Below, piece by piece: positions 55,475-63,928 of a stretch of DNA of 64,000 nt. Origin of the DNA: Chlamydiales bacterium (GTDB lineage: Bacteria; Chlamydiota; Chlamydiia; Chlamydiales; JAAKFR01); NCBI GenBank assembly GCA_024233495.1, contig JACKPM010000002.1, positions 255,648 through 319,647 of the forward strand, in the 5' to 3' direction. Below the pieces are notes generated by a model. The model was not told the origin of the DNA and made no database searches. It worked only from the letters and a program-made list of their open reading frames with translations. The position numbers and the translations under genes were made by a program. Every line of letters begins with the position of its first letter. Within the stretch, counting starts at the first letter, position 1.

Positions 55475-56880
55475 GTGAATCCTGCTGAGGTAGAAGCTGC
55501 TCAACCAGTACTGCCCCCTCACGATGGTGGAAATCCTACTCTCCAGCCGGTGGCAGAGCAATCTGATCCATTTGATTCTCTTTCCGATGACCTTATTCTA
55601 GAAATTATTAAGTATTTTTCCCCAAAAGATTTAAGTCGTCTGATGCGCGTTAATAGACGATTCTGCCGCATGCAGGATCCTTTCTTTGGAGGCCTCTACT
55701 CGATAGAGAATGGATGGGACCATACCCAGCAAGGTTAGACCAAGGAGGAGATACAGTTTATCGGAATTACTGCCGATTGCAGCTTCTAGCAAAACAAGGC
55801 AGGCTGCCGGACATCATGTCAGAAACCGTACTGGAGGGACATATAAGCAAGGTTCTCTGCTTAGCCGTTACGCCTGATGGAAAAAACATCATCTCGGGAT
55901 CTGATTCTGAGGACCAAGCAGTTAGGATCTGGGATATTGCAAGCGGACAACAGCTTGCTCGCTTGAGCGGGCATACAGGGGGGGTCTCCTGCGTAGTCGT
56001 TACACCCAATGGAAAAAACATCATCTCGTGTTCCTGGGATAATACAATTAGGGTTTGGGATATTGCAAGGAGACAACAGCTTGCTCACTTGAGCGGGCAT
56101 ACAGGGGGTCCTGCGTGCTGTTACACCCAATGGGGAAATCATCTCGGGATCTGCCGACACAGTTAGGGTTTGGGATAGAAGTGGGCAAGAGCTTACTTGC
56201 TTAAGAGGGCATAGAGGTCTCTTGCGTAGTGTTACACCCAATGGAAAAACATCATCTCAGGTTCCTGGGATAATACAATTAGGGTTTGGGATATTGAAAG
56301 TGGACAACAGCTTGCTTGTGAGCGGGCATACAGAGGTCTCCTGCAGCTGTTACACCCAATGGAAAAACATCATCTCAGGTTCCTGGGATAATACAATTAG
56401 GGTTTGGATATTACAAGCGGACAACAGCTTGCTTGCTTAGTTGGACTGGATGGACCAGTCCGCTCCTTAGCTGTTACCGCAATGGGGAAAAATCATCTCA
56501 GGATCTTTCGTCCGGAATTAGGGTTTGGGATATTGAAGTGGGCAAGAGATTGCTCGCTTGCCCGACATTTACACAACACTTGGCTGTGGCTGTTACTCCT
56601 GATGGGAAAATAATCTTGGGATATTACGAGAGAGTTAGGGTTTTGGCTGCAATGCTGAGAATTTGCGCAGATAGAACCATAAGCTACATCGCTCTTGAAT
56701 GAGAATCGTCACAGGATCTGGGACCGCACAGTTAGGTTTGGGATAGTGCAAATGGGAAACAGCTTGTAAGAGGACATACAGACTGGGTTTGCTCTGTGCC
56801 GTTGTCTGATGGGAGAATCCCTCAGGATCTTCGACTGCACAGGGTTATGACTACGCCGGCAATCCTGGGGCATTCAGCTG
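55475..56880 (+). pseudogene. F-box/WD40-repeat protein gene, multiply frameshifted
   Basis: The first frame starts at GTG 55475 and encodes an F-box (FDSLSDDLILEIIKYFSPKDLSRLMRVNRRFCR reading, about residues 33-65). Downstream, roughly eight WD40-type units can be followed by changing frame: GHISKVLCLAVTPDGKNIISGS then VRIWDIASGQQLA, GHTGGVSCVVVTPNG then IRVWDIARRQQ, later SADTVRVWDRSGQELTC, NTIRVWDI, LDGPVRSLAVTAMGK and GIRVWDIEVGKRLLA. At least six frame changes by single bases, several in short A or G runs, break the frame. F-box plus WD40 is the layout of eukaryotic SCF ubiquitin-ligase substrate receptors. It was probably once a host-targeted effector, acquired or built from eukaryotic-like domains. 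Confidence 0.8.
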
Positions 56881-56907
56881 CTGTGTCCCCAAAGTGTGAC
56901 AGTGAAT

Positions 56908-57066
56908 TAGATGGTGTCGTCAAATTTTCTCCTTTGTCAGCCGGATCTTTTCTGCCAAAATGCGCCTACCCCTCGGAAATAGCCTTTGGCTACTCCTTCC
57001 TTTCGATTGCGCATTTTGCTAGAAATCTCTCGCCTCACAAAGGAGAAAATTTGACAACCTCATCTA
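56908..57066. repeat. Family 3 intergenic repeat, best-preserved copy
   Basis: The ends TAGATGGTGTCGTCAAATTT and the inverted TAGATGAGGTTGTCAAATTT bracket 159 bases. The inner arms TTCTCCTTTGT and its complement, and the GCGCATTTTGCTAGAAATCT block, are shared with the copy at 8024. The gap 56881-57276 otherwise holds the dispersed 21-bp repeat and no recognisable gene. Confidence 0.7.
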
Positions 57067-57169
57067 AATCTTCCCTTCTACGATAGCGGCAAATCCAGAC
57101 CTTTTCGGATGAAAAAACCAGCTACATAGCCTCTGCATGCTAGTTTGAGAAGCAAAAGCTCATCTTGCT

Positions 57170-57190
57170 CTCGGACTTTGGAAACACAGC
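57170..57190 (+). repeat. 21-bp dispersed repeat, copy 3
   Basis: CTCGGACTTTGGAAACACAG matches the copies at 24009 and 54457. The surrounding bases up to 57276 show nothing else I can identify. Confidence 0.6.
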
Positions 57191-57276
57191 CCCCAAAACC
57201 ATCTTCTAGGCCTTTGTACAATTTCTAAATCCTTATCTTTCACTTTCATCAGATCTCTTAGCTTTTTTCCACATCT

Positions 57277-58485
57277 TTAGTACGTTTGTTCAATTAAGCT
57301 CGTGAGCTGCTCACACCGTTTGGTCACGGTATGGTCGCGTAGTGTACGCTTTTGTCCTGCGCGAGCAATCTCTTGTCTCACATGCGCATTGTCGAGAAGA
57401 AAGCGGATTTTCTCCTCACACTCCGCTCTTGAAGCGTAGGTGACAATCTCTTTGTCCTCCTCAAAAAGCTCCGACATGTTCGAAGCTTTGTCTGTCAACA
57501 AACAGCTTCCTACTCCTGTTGCTTGAAAAAGACGAATGTTGTCCGCAGTACCCTTCGCGCAATTTGCGTGTTTATTTAACACGATTTTCCCTTCAGCTAG
57601 TTTCTGATACATCTCCAAGCCAAAAAGTGGAGGGTGGCACATTTGAGGAAAGCGAGGAGCGAGTTTTCGCACAGGTTCAAAAAGTGGGAAGCCTTCCTCC
57701 TTATTCTCCTCAAGATTGGTGCGTAAGTTGCGCATCTTTTGTATTGGCAATGAAGTGAGGGCTGGAGCTTTTTGCGCGATTTGTAACAGCAAATTGCGCA
57801 CTGTTACTTTCACTGGGTGGAGCAGTTTTTTTTCATCAAGCCACGCCTCAACTAATCCTTTTTGCAACAGTGTTTTAAGTAAAAAGTAGCGTGAGGCATG
57901 CCCCATGCTGTATCCGAGACCAGATGAACCACAAAAGACGCAGGAGTATTTAGGGTGAGAGGAAATCACGATGCGCGGATCAAAGTAGTGATAAAACATA
58001 TGAGGCGAGAGGCCCGCTTCTTGGCACTTTGTGAGAAGTATGGGAGAGCCAACTAAAAGGAGATCAGCTGCGCTAAGCGTCTTTGCAAGCTCAGGGGGAA
58101 AGCCGGGGTAGCCGCGGAAAATGATGAGTCGCTCTATTGAGGGGACGCGCTCTTTGATTTGATGGATCAGCTGAGATGGAAAGGCGTATATATCTTGTAG
58201 AAAAAGAATTTTTGGCTTTGCTGCTTGCAGCTGCGCTAAAGCAATTTCGATTTGCCATCCCTCTTTAGGTACGAAGTTGTGCTCCTTTGCCCATTGCATT
58301 TGGAGCTCTTTGAAGTCATAGATGATCTCTTCGCATTCAAATCCATGGGATTGCATTCCCCATGTTAAACTGTCGCTGTAGGCAATTTTTTGCGTAAAGT
58401 AGTGGCGTTGAATTTCGGCATAGCTCCAGTTAGGATCTACTGCAGGCTTTTTTCCCACGGGAATGAGACGGACAAACTTAGACAT
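57277..58485 (-). CDS. Glycosyltransferase family protein (CgeB-like)
   Basis: The 402-residue cytoplasmic protein resembles glycosyltransferases with a GT-B fold. The N-terminal half has KPKILFLQDIYAFPSQLIHQI and LIIFRGYPGFPPELAKTLSAADLLLVGSP. The C-terminal half has KIVLNKHANCAKGTADNIRLFQATGVGSCLLTDKASNMSELFEEDKEIVTYAS, the donor-binding region of the Glyco_trans_1_2/CgeB type, and ends with a helical segment. The sugar donor and acceptor are unknown. It is divergent from asnB, which may serve the same surface-modification theme, but this is inference. Confidence 0.75.
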   Translation of the reverse strand: MSKFVRLIPVGKKPAVDPNWSYAEIQRHYFTQKIAYSDSLTWGMQSHGFECEEIIYDFKELQMQWAKEHNFVPKEGWQIEIALAQLQAAKPKILFLQDIYAFPSQLIHQIKERVPSIERLIIFRGYPGFPPELAKTLSAADLLLVGSPILLTKCQEAGLSPHMFYHYFDPRIVISSHPKYSCVFCGSSGLGYSMGHASRYFLLKTLLQKGLVEAWLDEKKLLHPVKVTVRNLLLQIAQKAPALTSLPIQKMRNLRTNLEENKEEGFPLFEPVRKLAPRFPQMCHPPLFGLEMYQKLAEGKIVLNKHANCAKGTADNIRLFQATGVGSCLLTDKASNMSELFEEDKEIVTYASRAECEEKIRFLLDNAHVRQEIARAGQKRTLRDHTVTKRCEQLTSLIEQTY

Positions 58486-58516
58486 AAAAGCAGCTCATGT
58501 TGCATACCTATAGAGC

Positions 58517-60328
58517 ATGTGTGGCATCTATGGCGCTTTCTATCGCACTGAGGTTGATCCTCACCTCTGTGCAGCTTCTCTCAAAAAGCTCGCGCACAGA
58601 GGTCCAGATGCACTGGGACACACCTTGCCCACCTCTAGCCTGTTTTTAGGGCACGCTCGCCTCTCTATTTTGGATTTAGACGAGCGAGCGAACCAACCTT
58701 TTGTTGATCGAAGTGGGAGGTTTACCATAGTCTACAATGGCGAAATCTTCAACTACATTGAGATCAAAAGAGAGCTTGAAAAGCTAGGGCATACATTTCG
58801 CACCACAACAGATACGGAGGTGGTGCTCAACGCTTTCATTGAATGGGGGGAGAAAGCGCTTTTCCGATTCAATGGCATGTGGGCACTTGCGATTTGGGAT
58901 GCGCATGATCACCGCCTATTTCTCTCCCGTGACCGCTTTGGAATCAAACCTCTCTATCTCTTCCGTGATCAAGGGGGGATCCAGTTTGCATCGGAGATGA
59001 AGGCGTTTTTTGGCGTGGACGCAATCAATGAGCGCTTTGTTTATAATGCGCTTACTATTTGGGCTGTGGAGCGGCAAAAAGAGACGCTCTTGCAGGGGGT
59101 AGAGCGCGTGATGCCAGGAGAAAATGTATGGATCACAGATAGCGGCATTGAAAAGAAACGGTGGTGGGAGACCGCGCACCACTTACCTCAACTTCCTGAC
59201 AGAAAAGAGGAGATTGTGCAGCACTTTCGAGAGCTTCTCATCGATGCCTGCCGCATTCGTCTTCGCGCAGATGTCCCCTTCGCAACAGCATTAAGTGGAG
59301 GGATAGATTCCTCTTCTATTGCCTCGATCCTTGCGCAGGTGCGCTCACCTGGAGATCAACCTTTTTCAGCTTTCATCGCACACTTTCCTGACACCGTGCA
59401 AGATGAGTGGGAGTTTGCCTCACACTTGGCAGATGAAAAAGAGATCCCAAAAGTGCAGGTAAAGATCTCAGCTGAGGCCTGCATCGACTCAATCGATGAG
59501 GTGATTCGAGTAACTGAAGAGGGCGCTTGCCTCTCAACGGGCCCCTACCTGCTCTATAAAGCATATCGGGAACACGGTATCAAAATTTCTATAGATGGAC
59601 ATGGCGCAGATGAGTTGCTTGCCGGCTACATTGAATATCCCAAGCAAGTGATCTCCAAGCGCATTTTGAAGCAAAGCCCACTGCGCAGCTTAGAGATGCT
59701 CCATGCCCTGCACAACATGGGCATGCCGTATCGTACAATTGCAAAACAATTTGGGGCTAAATTTTTGCCGCGTGAAATCGCAACGCATCGCCGCTTTTTC
59801 ACCTATGAAAGTCCTCTCTATGCAGCTCCAAAATTGCCGCAAGAGATTGCCAAAAAAGAGCGACTCGATCAAGAGCTTTACCGCGACTTTCACTATGATA
59901 AACTCCCGCCCATCTTGCGCCGTTTTGATCACTGCTCTATGGCTCATGGTGTTGAAGTGCGCTCCCCCTTTATGGATTGGAGAGTGGTCACCTTTGCGCA
60001 TGCACTCTCAGCACGGTATAAGCTCAATAGAGGGTATTCAAAATATATTTTAAGATTGGCTATGAAAGGAATTTTGCCCGAAAAAATTCGCACACGTACA
60101 CAGAAGCTTGGCTTCACAAATCCAATAGAAGAGTGGATGCACATTCCCTGTTTCAAAAATTATCTATTAGATTATTGCAAATCACAGATTTTTCTTGAAA
60201 ATCCTTACTTTAATGGGGTCGCGATTCATGAAGCGCTACAAAAAGGCGCCCCTATCTCTCCCATTTGGCCCTACATTCAAATGAGTAAGTTAATTAATGC
60301 TTTTAGTTTACAACTAGTTAATGTATAA
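58517..60328 (+). CDS. asnB: Asparagine synthetase (glutamine-hydrolysing) family
   Basis: The 603-residue protein begins MCGIYGAF, with Cys2 as the glutaminase nucleophile. The N-terminal domain has LAHRGPDALG, GHARLSILDL, YNGEIFNYIEIKREL and DTEVVLNAFIEWG. The synthetase domain has the PP-loop ALSGGIDSSSIAS and DGHGADELLAGY, and ends HCSMAHGVEVRSPFMDWRVVTFAHAL. Paralogues of this family also amidate sugars in surface polysaccharides; the adjacent glycosyltransferase makes that possible here. All catalytic motifs are present. Confidence 0.9.
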   Translation: MCGIYGAFYRTEVDPHLCAASLKKLAHRGPDALGHTLPTSSLFLGHARLSILDLDERANQPFVDRSGRFTIVYNGEIFNYIEIKRELEKLGHTFRTTTDTEVVLNAFIEWGEKALFRFNGMWALAIWDAHDHRLFLSRDRFGIKPLYLFRDQGGIQFASEMKAFFGVDAINERFVYNALTIWAVERQKETLLQGVERVMPGENVWITDSGIEKKRWWETAHHLPQLPDRKEEIVQHFRELLIDACRIRLRADVPFATALSGGIDSSSIASILAQVRSPGDQPFSAFIAHFPDTVQDEWEFASHLADEKEIPKVQVKISAEACIDSIDEVIRVTEEGACLSTGPYLLYKAYREHGIKISIDGHGADELLAGYIEYPKQVISKRILKQSPLRSLEMLHALHNMGMPYRTIAKQFGAKFLPREIATHRRFFTYESPLYAAPKLPQEIAKKERLDQELYRDFHYDKLPPILRRFDHCSMAHGVEVRSPFMDWRVVTFAHALSARYKLNRGYSKYILRLAMKGILPEKIRTRTQKLGFTNPIEEWMHIPCFKNYLLDYCKSQIFLENPYFNGVAIHEALQKGAPISPIWPYIQMSKLINAFSLQLVNV

Positions 60329-60336
60329 TTATTTGC

Positions 60337-60906
60337 ATGAGCAACGTTATCATTGCAGTTTCAGGTTGTGGGGGAGGAAGCCAGGGTCCTCGAGGTTTGT
60401 ATAAATATTTTTCGAATCACCCTGGATTCACATTTCATGCCATTGATACAGTCAAAGATGAGATCTCAAAAAATGTAGAGCGAGTTGAAGAAGTAGCGCA
60501 GCAGTATATTGAAAGAGATATTTATTTGATGGGTCATTCGATGGGGGGCGCTGTTGTGGCTGCGGCAGCTACAAAACTGAAAGTGAAAGGTGTTATTTTG
60601 CTCTCGAGCCAAACAGACGGACTTCACCATTTGAGAGATTGCAACTTTCCAGTTCTTTTCTATCATGGTGAGAAGGATGAGTATTTTCCCTCGTGGCAAC
60701 TTGAAGGTATTTGCAAAGGTTCTAAGGGGCGCATGGTTGTTGTAGAAGGGCTCAATCATGCCCTTTCTCCAGCAAAGATCAATGATGTAGCAGAAGACAT
60801 CCTAGGAGAGATTGAAGCCTTTTTCTTCAATAAAAGCGTGGATGCCATGGGCTCTAAACCTCAAAAAAAGAGAATGAGTGTGGCAGAGCCCTGCATTATC
60901 CTCTAA
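60337..60906 (+). CDS. Alpha/beta hydrolase ending in a CaaX-like motif
   Basis: The 189-residue protein has the alpha/beta-hydrolase nucleophile elbow LMGHSMGGAVV (Ser about 68), a likely acid in YHGEKDEYFP (Asp about 114) and a catalytic histidine in GLNHALS (His about 141). The fold core is compact, without a lid domain. After the core there is a polar tail with a basic patch (SKPQKKRM) and the final residues EPCIIL. Cys-Ile-Ile-Leu fits the eukaryotic CaaX prenylation motif, with Leu favouring geranylgeranylation. No signal peptide is seen. Delivery into the host and prenylation are inference. The last 11 bases overlap the end of the convergent gene. A TATAAT hexamer lies 7 bases before the ATG. 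Confidence 0.8.
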   Translation: MSNVIIAVSGCGGGSQGPRGLYKYFSNHPGFTFHAIDTVKDEISKNVERVEEVAQQYIERDIYLMGHSMGGAVVAAAATKLKVKGVILLSSQTDGLHHLRDCNFPVLFYHGEKDEYFPSWQLEGICKGSKGRMVVVEGLNHALSPAKINDVAEDILGEIEAFFFNKSVDAMGSKPQKKRMSVAEPCIIL

Positions 60907-63718
60907 GGCCCCGAGTCTCCACTTTGGCGGCTAACTCCTCGAAAAACTGTCTATAGAGCCGAATCTCTGCTGGATCCACCCCTGGGTTAATGCGCATGCT
61001 CGGTTCAATCCAGGTGATGTTAGGAAAGGGAAAGCCGAAGCTGCCGCGCCGATAAACGACCCTCCCTTCCTCCATAAAGATTTCCATGAAGCGGGTGTGC
61101 ACCCATCTTTGCAGATCATCCATCTCTATTTCATCATCGCATGTGATTTTGATGTCGATGAAGGGAGCCTTTACCCCAGGGTCTGATGTAGCTACACACA
61201 CCTGCCGGCTATTTCCTGGCAAAAGTGCAAGCGGCACTTCATCTAAAATCCTGCGTGTATTGTCAAAAATGGCACTCTTATACTGATCAGTGATTTCAGC
61301 GCCGGTTTCGGCCATCCACGCAAAATATTGTTGTGAGAGCGCATCTGTTTGGAAGACTTCATCACTTTTGAGACGCTCGAACTCTACCCATTTGGCATCG
61401 CCGTTATTCACCACGTAGTAGGGTGCACCGTAGTAGTTGTCGAGTCCGAGCATGTCAAACTTTTGTCCACTGCGGAAAACAACGATGTTGAGTCTCCCTG
61501 CCGCAATTTCATCTTTGAATTCCTCAAGCAATTCTTTGATATCCTTAGAAGCGGCGTAGTCGATTGTACCATCGATTGTGACAGTGAGGCTATCAGTTGC
61601 CGGCTTGCGGGCAAAGATTTGTCTTATATCTTCGATTACACGCCCCTTTGTGTAGCGGCGGTATTGTGGATCCACCTCAATGTTGTGGTAGAACTCGGCA
61701 TTGTAGTGATCCACTTTTTCTACTGTAGGGTCGTCAAGCACCTCTTGCAAGTTATGGCGCAAACCTGGAATTGCAAGTGTTTCGTAGTAGCTGTTTTCTT
61801 GACAGACGCGCACAGCATTGGGGTTGCGCGCTAAGATGGCAACACTGATTCCTGCAAAAATTCCCATTGCAGAGCGTCCTATGCTGACTATGCTTGGCTG
61901 CACCCCTTGAGGAAAATTAGGTTGGAGATAGCGTGTATAGTCGGCGTCGAAAGAGGCAGGATTAAAAGGCTCGAAAATAGAGAGAATTGCGGCCATCTCC
62001 GTATTTGCAAGGTCAACCGCTTGGCTGAAACGTCTAAAATCGTTCACGTGTGTCATCGCAGTGGAGAGGTGGTTGGTAAGACGCACCATAATCATCTGCA
62101 CCACTTCGCGCATCGTGGGATCAGCTTGTATTGATTCCCACTTCTCTTGGGGGATTGTGTGAAAGAGCTTTTCCATCAGACGCGCTGTTCCATTTGCAAG
62201 AACAGCTTGCCCCAACTTTGTACCGTTCTGTCCTACCCTTTGCAACGAGCGAAAAACATTGAGGTTTAAAATATCAGTCGAGCCTGGATAGACAATTGTC
62301 GAGACAGCGCCCTCAACAGCGTATTCCGCAACGCGCCCTCTACCCAAAAATTGCATCTTCTCAGGATCTGCAAAAGCATCTCCAATTGCACGCCGTAAGC
62401 TCACAGCTCCTAGCAGAATAGCAGAGTGGTTAGCCCAGTCTCCTAGGTGATCGTTCAAATTGCTAAATCTTATACGCATAGGGTCTCTTTGGCTTCCGCC
62501 TGCTGGCTCAAAATCTTCTTCGGTAAAGATTCTTTGATAGGTACCCATCACAGCAATGTAGTTAGTAACCTGGGCGCGCGAGACAATAGCAAGATTCTGC
62601 TTTAGATAGTTGCTAATAGAGTGATCTATGGTATGCCTTTCTTGAAGTCTGGCTGCTGCCTTTGCGACAGCAGCATTGATTTTTCCGCGCGCCTCTTCTT
62701 GCCTTCCTTCATACTCAGAGATCTTGTCTGGGTCTCCTCCTGTAACCAAACTTTGTCCAATTTCTGGGGTGATATCAAGGAGCATAGGGGGATCCATTTT
62801 TTCAGCTGGGAAGCCTCCACCCTTCGCCTCAAAGCAGGCAACCATGAATTCGACCAACGCCTCCTCATCTGCCAGTGGGGGAGCAGGGGCAAACCCTATG
62901 GGATAGAGCTGGGTCACATCCATAGAGTTTAGGGCAAACATGTCGTATGCAATCTCTTTTGGCGATCCCACTTGGCCTTCCATTTCCAAAAGGCCCAAAA
63001 AAGGCTGCATAAGGTCGGTACTTCTATGGTACATCCCCCCAAGGGTGATTTGACCCGTCTGTAAAAGAGCGCAATACTGCTTCATTATCTCATCCGGAAC
63101 ATAAATACCGGGGTTTTCATTGAGATAAGCCGCCTTTGCTAAGTAATTAGCCATTAAGAAGCGGATGTGCGTTTTTGTCTCAGGGTTGTCTGTGCGTTGA
63201 TGCGCGGAGTAAAGGAGAGCAAAGTTGGTTTCCCACTCCTGCTCAAAAGACTTTGCTTCGTGACTCTCTGAGCCGCCAACATGTGTTGTAAGGGCAGAGC
63301 TGTCAGCGTACGCTGCTGTTTTTGCAGTCGCCTTTTGAAAGACTTCGGCATCAAATTTTTGCGCAATTTTTCTCATAGCGACCTTGCTATGGTGATATGC
63401 TTTGAGAACATCGAGAGGAATTCCCGCATCTCCTTTTGTCTTTCGAATCTCATGAATTTGTGCTTCGAGATCTTGGTGAACTTTAATATGGCGGGAAGCC
63501 CAAGAGGGCAGCTTTTCTAATGCGCGCTCCTTTTGGAGAGCATTCAAAGCGACTTGAGAAAGGCTCTCTTCTTCATCTGTTGTGATTATAGGGATTACCT
63601 CACGGCCAAGCATCCTACCTGCCGCTCGATCAACACTGCTTGCACTTGCACTTGCATCAGCTGCCAGAGCGCGAAGACGGTTGACGCCTTCTTGCCCAGC
63701 TCCCCCCGTTGCTGCCAC
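60896..63718 (-). CDS. 940-residue protein with a PLP fold-type I-like C-terminal part
   Basis: I recognise no whole-length family. The start is GTG 63718. Residues 1-40 are rich in Ala, Ser and Gly, like many type III secretion signals. Residues 40-600 are mainly helical. From about 600 the pattern parallels PLP-dependent Cys/Met-metabolism enzymes: SIGRSAMGIFAGISVAIL (613-630) as the cofactor phosphate loop, LTVTIDGTIDYA (711-722) with Asp716 as the pyridine partner, LNIVVFRSGQKFDMLG (743-758) with Lys753 as possible Schiff-base lysine, RRGSFGFPFPNI (890-901) and MRINPGVDPAEI (908-919) with Arg909 as carboxylate binder. This is a motif-level inference. An AT-rich upstream block is shared with the tyrosine-repeat gene. 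Confidence 0.65.
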   Translation of the reverse strand: MAATGGAGQEGVNRLRALAADASASASSVDRAAGRMLGREVIPIITTDEEESLSQVALNALQKERALEKLPSWASRHIKVHQDLEAQIHEIRKTKGDAGIPLDVLKAYHHSKVAMRKIAQKFDAEVFQKATAKTAAYADSSALTTHVGGSESHEAKSFEQEWETNFALLYSAHQRTDNPETKTHIRFLMANYLAKAAYLNENPGIYVPDEIMKQYCALLQTGQITLGGMYHRSTDLMQPFLGLLEMEGQVGSPKEIAYDMFALNSMDVTQLYPIGFAPAPPLADEEALVEFMVACFEAKGGGFPAEKMDPPMLLDITPEIGQSLVTGGDPDKISEYEGRQEEARGKINAAVAKAAARLQERHTIDHSISNYLKQNLAIVSRAQVTNYIAVMGTYQRIFTEEDFEPAGGSQRDPMRIRFSNLNDHLGDWANHSAILLGAVSLRRAIGDAFADPEKMQFLGRGRVAEYAVEGAVSTIVYPGSTDILNLNVFRSLQRVGQNGTKLGQAVLANGTARLMEKLFHTIPQEKWESIQADPTMREVVQMIMVRLTNHLSTAMTHVNDFRRFSQAVDLANTEMAAILSIFEPFNPASFDADYTRYLQPNFPQGVQPSIVSIGRSAMGIFAGISVAILARNPNAVRVCQENSYYETLAIPGLRHNLQEVLDDPTVEKVDHYNAEFYHNIEVDPQYRRYTKGRVIEDIRQIFARKPATDSLTVTIDGTIDYAASKDIKELLEEFKDEIAAGRLNIVVFRSGQKFDMLGLDNYYGAPYYVVNNGDAKWVEFERLKSDEVFQTDALSQQYFAWMAETGAEITDQYKSAIFDNTRRILDEVPLALLPGNSRQVCVATSDPGVKAPFIDIKITCDDEIEMDDLQRWVHTRFMEIFMEEGRVVYRRGSFGFPFPNITWIEPSMRINPGVDPAEIRLYRQFFEELAAKVETRGLRG

Positions 63719-63746
63719 AATAAACCCAAATTAGAAATATTATTAC

Positions 63747-63763
63747 TTTAATTGTAATATAAA
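63747..63763 (-). promoter_or_regulatory. 17-bp AT-rich upstream block shared with the 16140 gene
   Basis: On the minus strand this reads TTTATATTACAATTAAA, 28 bases before the GTG at 63718. It matches the block before the tyrosine-repeat gene at 16 of 17 positions and almost the same distance. It is probably part of a promoter. Confidence 0.5.
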
Positions 63764-63802
63764 CTAATTAATTTGAGTTATATTTTTAATAGTTTTAAAA
63801 AG

Positions 63803-63876
63803 TGCCCCCGGCGCGATTCGAACGCGCGGCCTGCTGCTTAGGAGGCAGCCGCTCTATCCATCTGAGCTACGAGGAC
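63803..63876 (-). tRNA. tRNA-Arg (anticodon CCT)
   Basis: The minus strand folds into a cloverleaf: a 7-bp acceptor stem (GTCCTCG with CGGGGGC), a D arm with AGCTCAGATGGATAGAGC, an anticodon stem GCTGC/GCAGC around loop CTCCTAA with anticodon CCT, and a T arm GCGCG TTCGAAT CGCGC. The CCA end is not encoded. It reads the AGG arginine codon. A short T run follows on the minus strand. Confidence 0.93.
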
Positions 63877-63928
63877 AAGGGAGAGCAGTCTAAAGAGAGT
63901 ACTCTTTTTTCTCAATGCTGATACCTAA

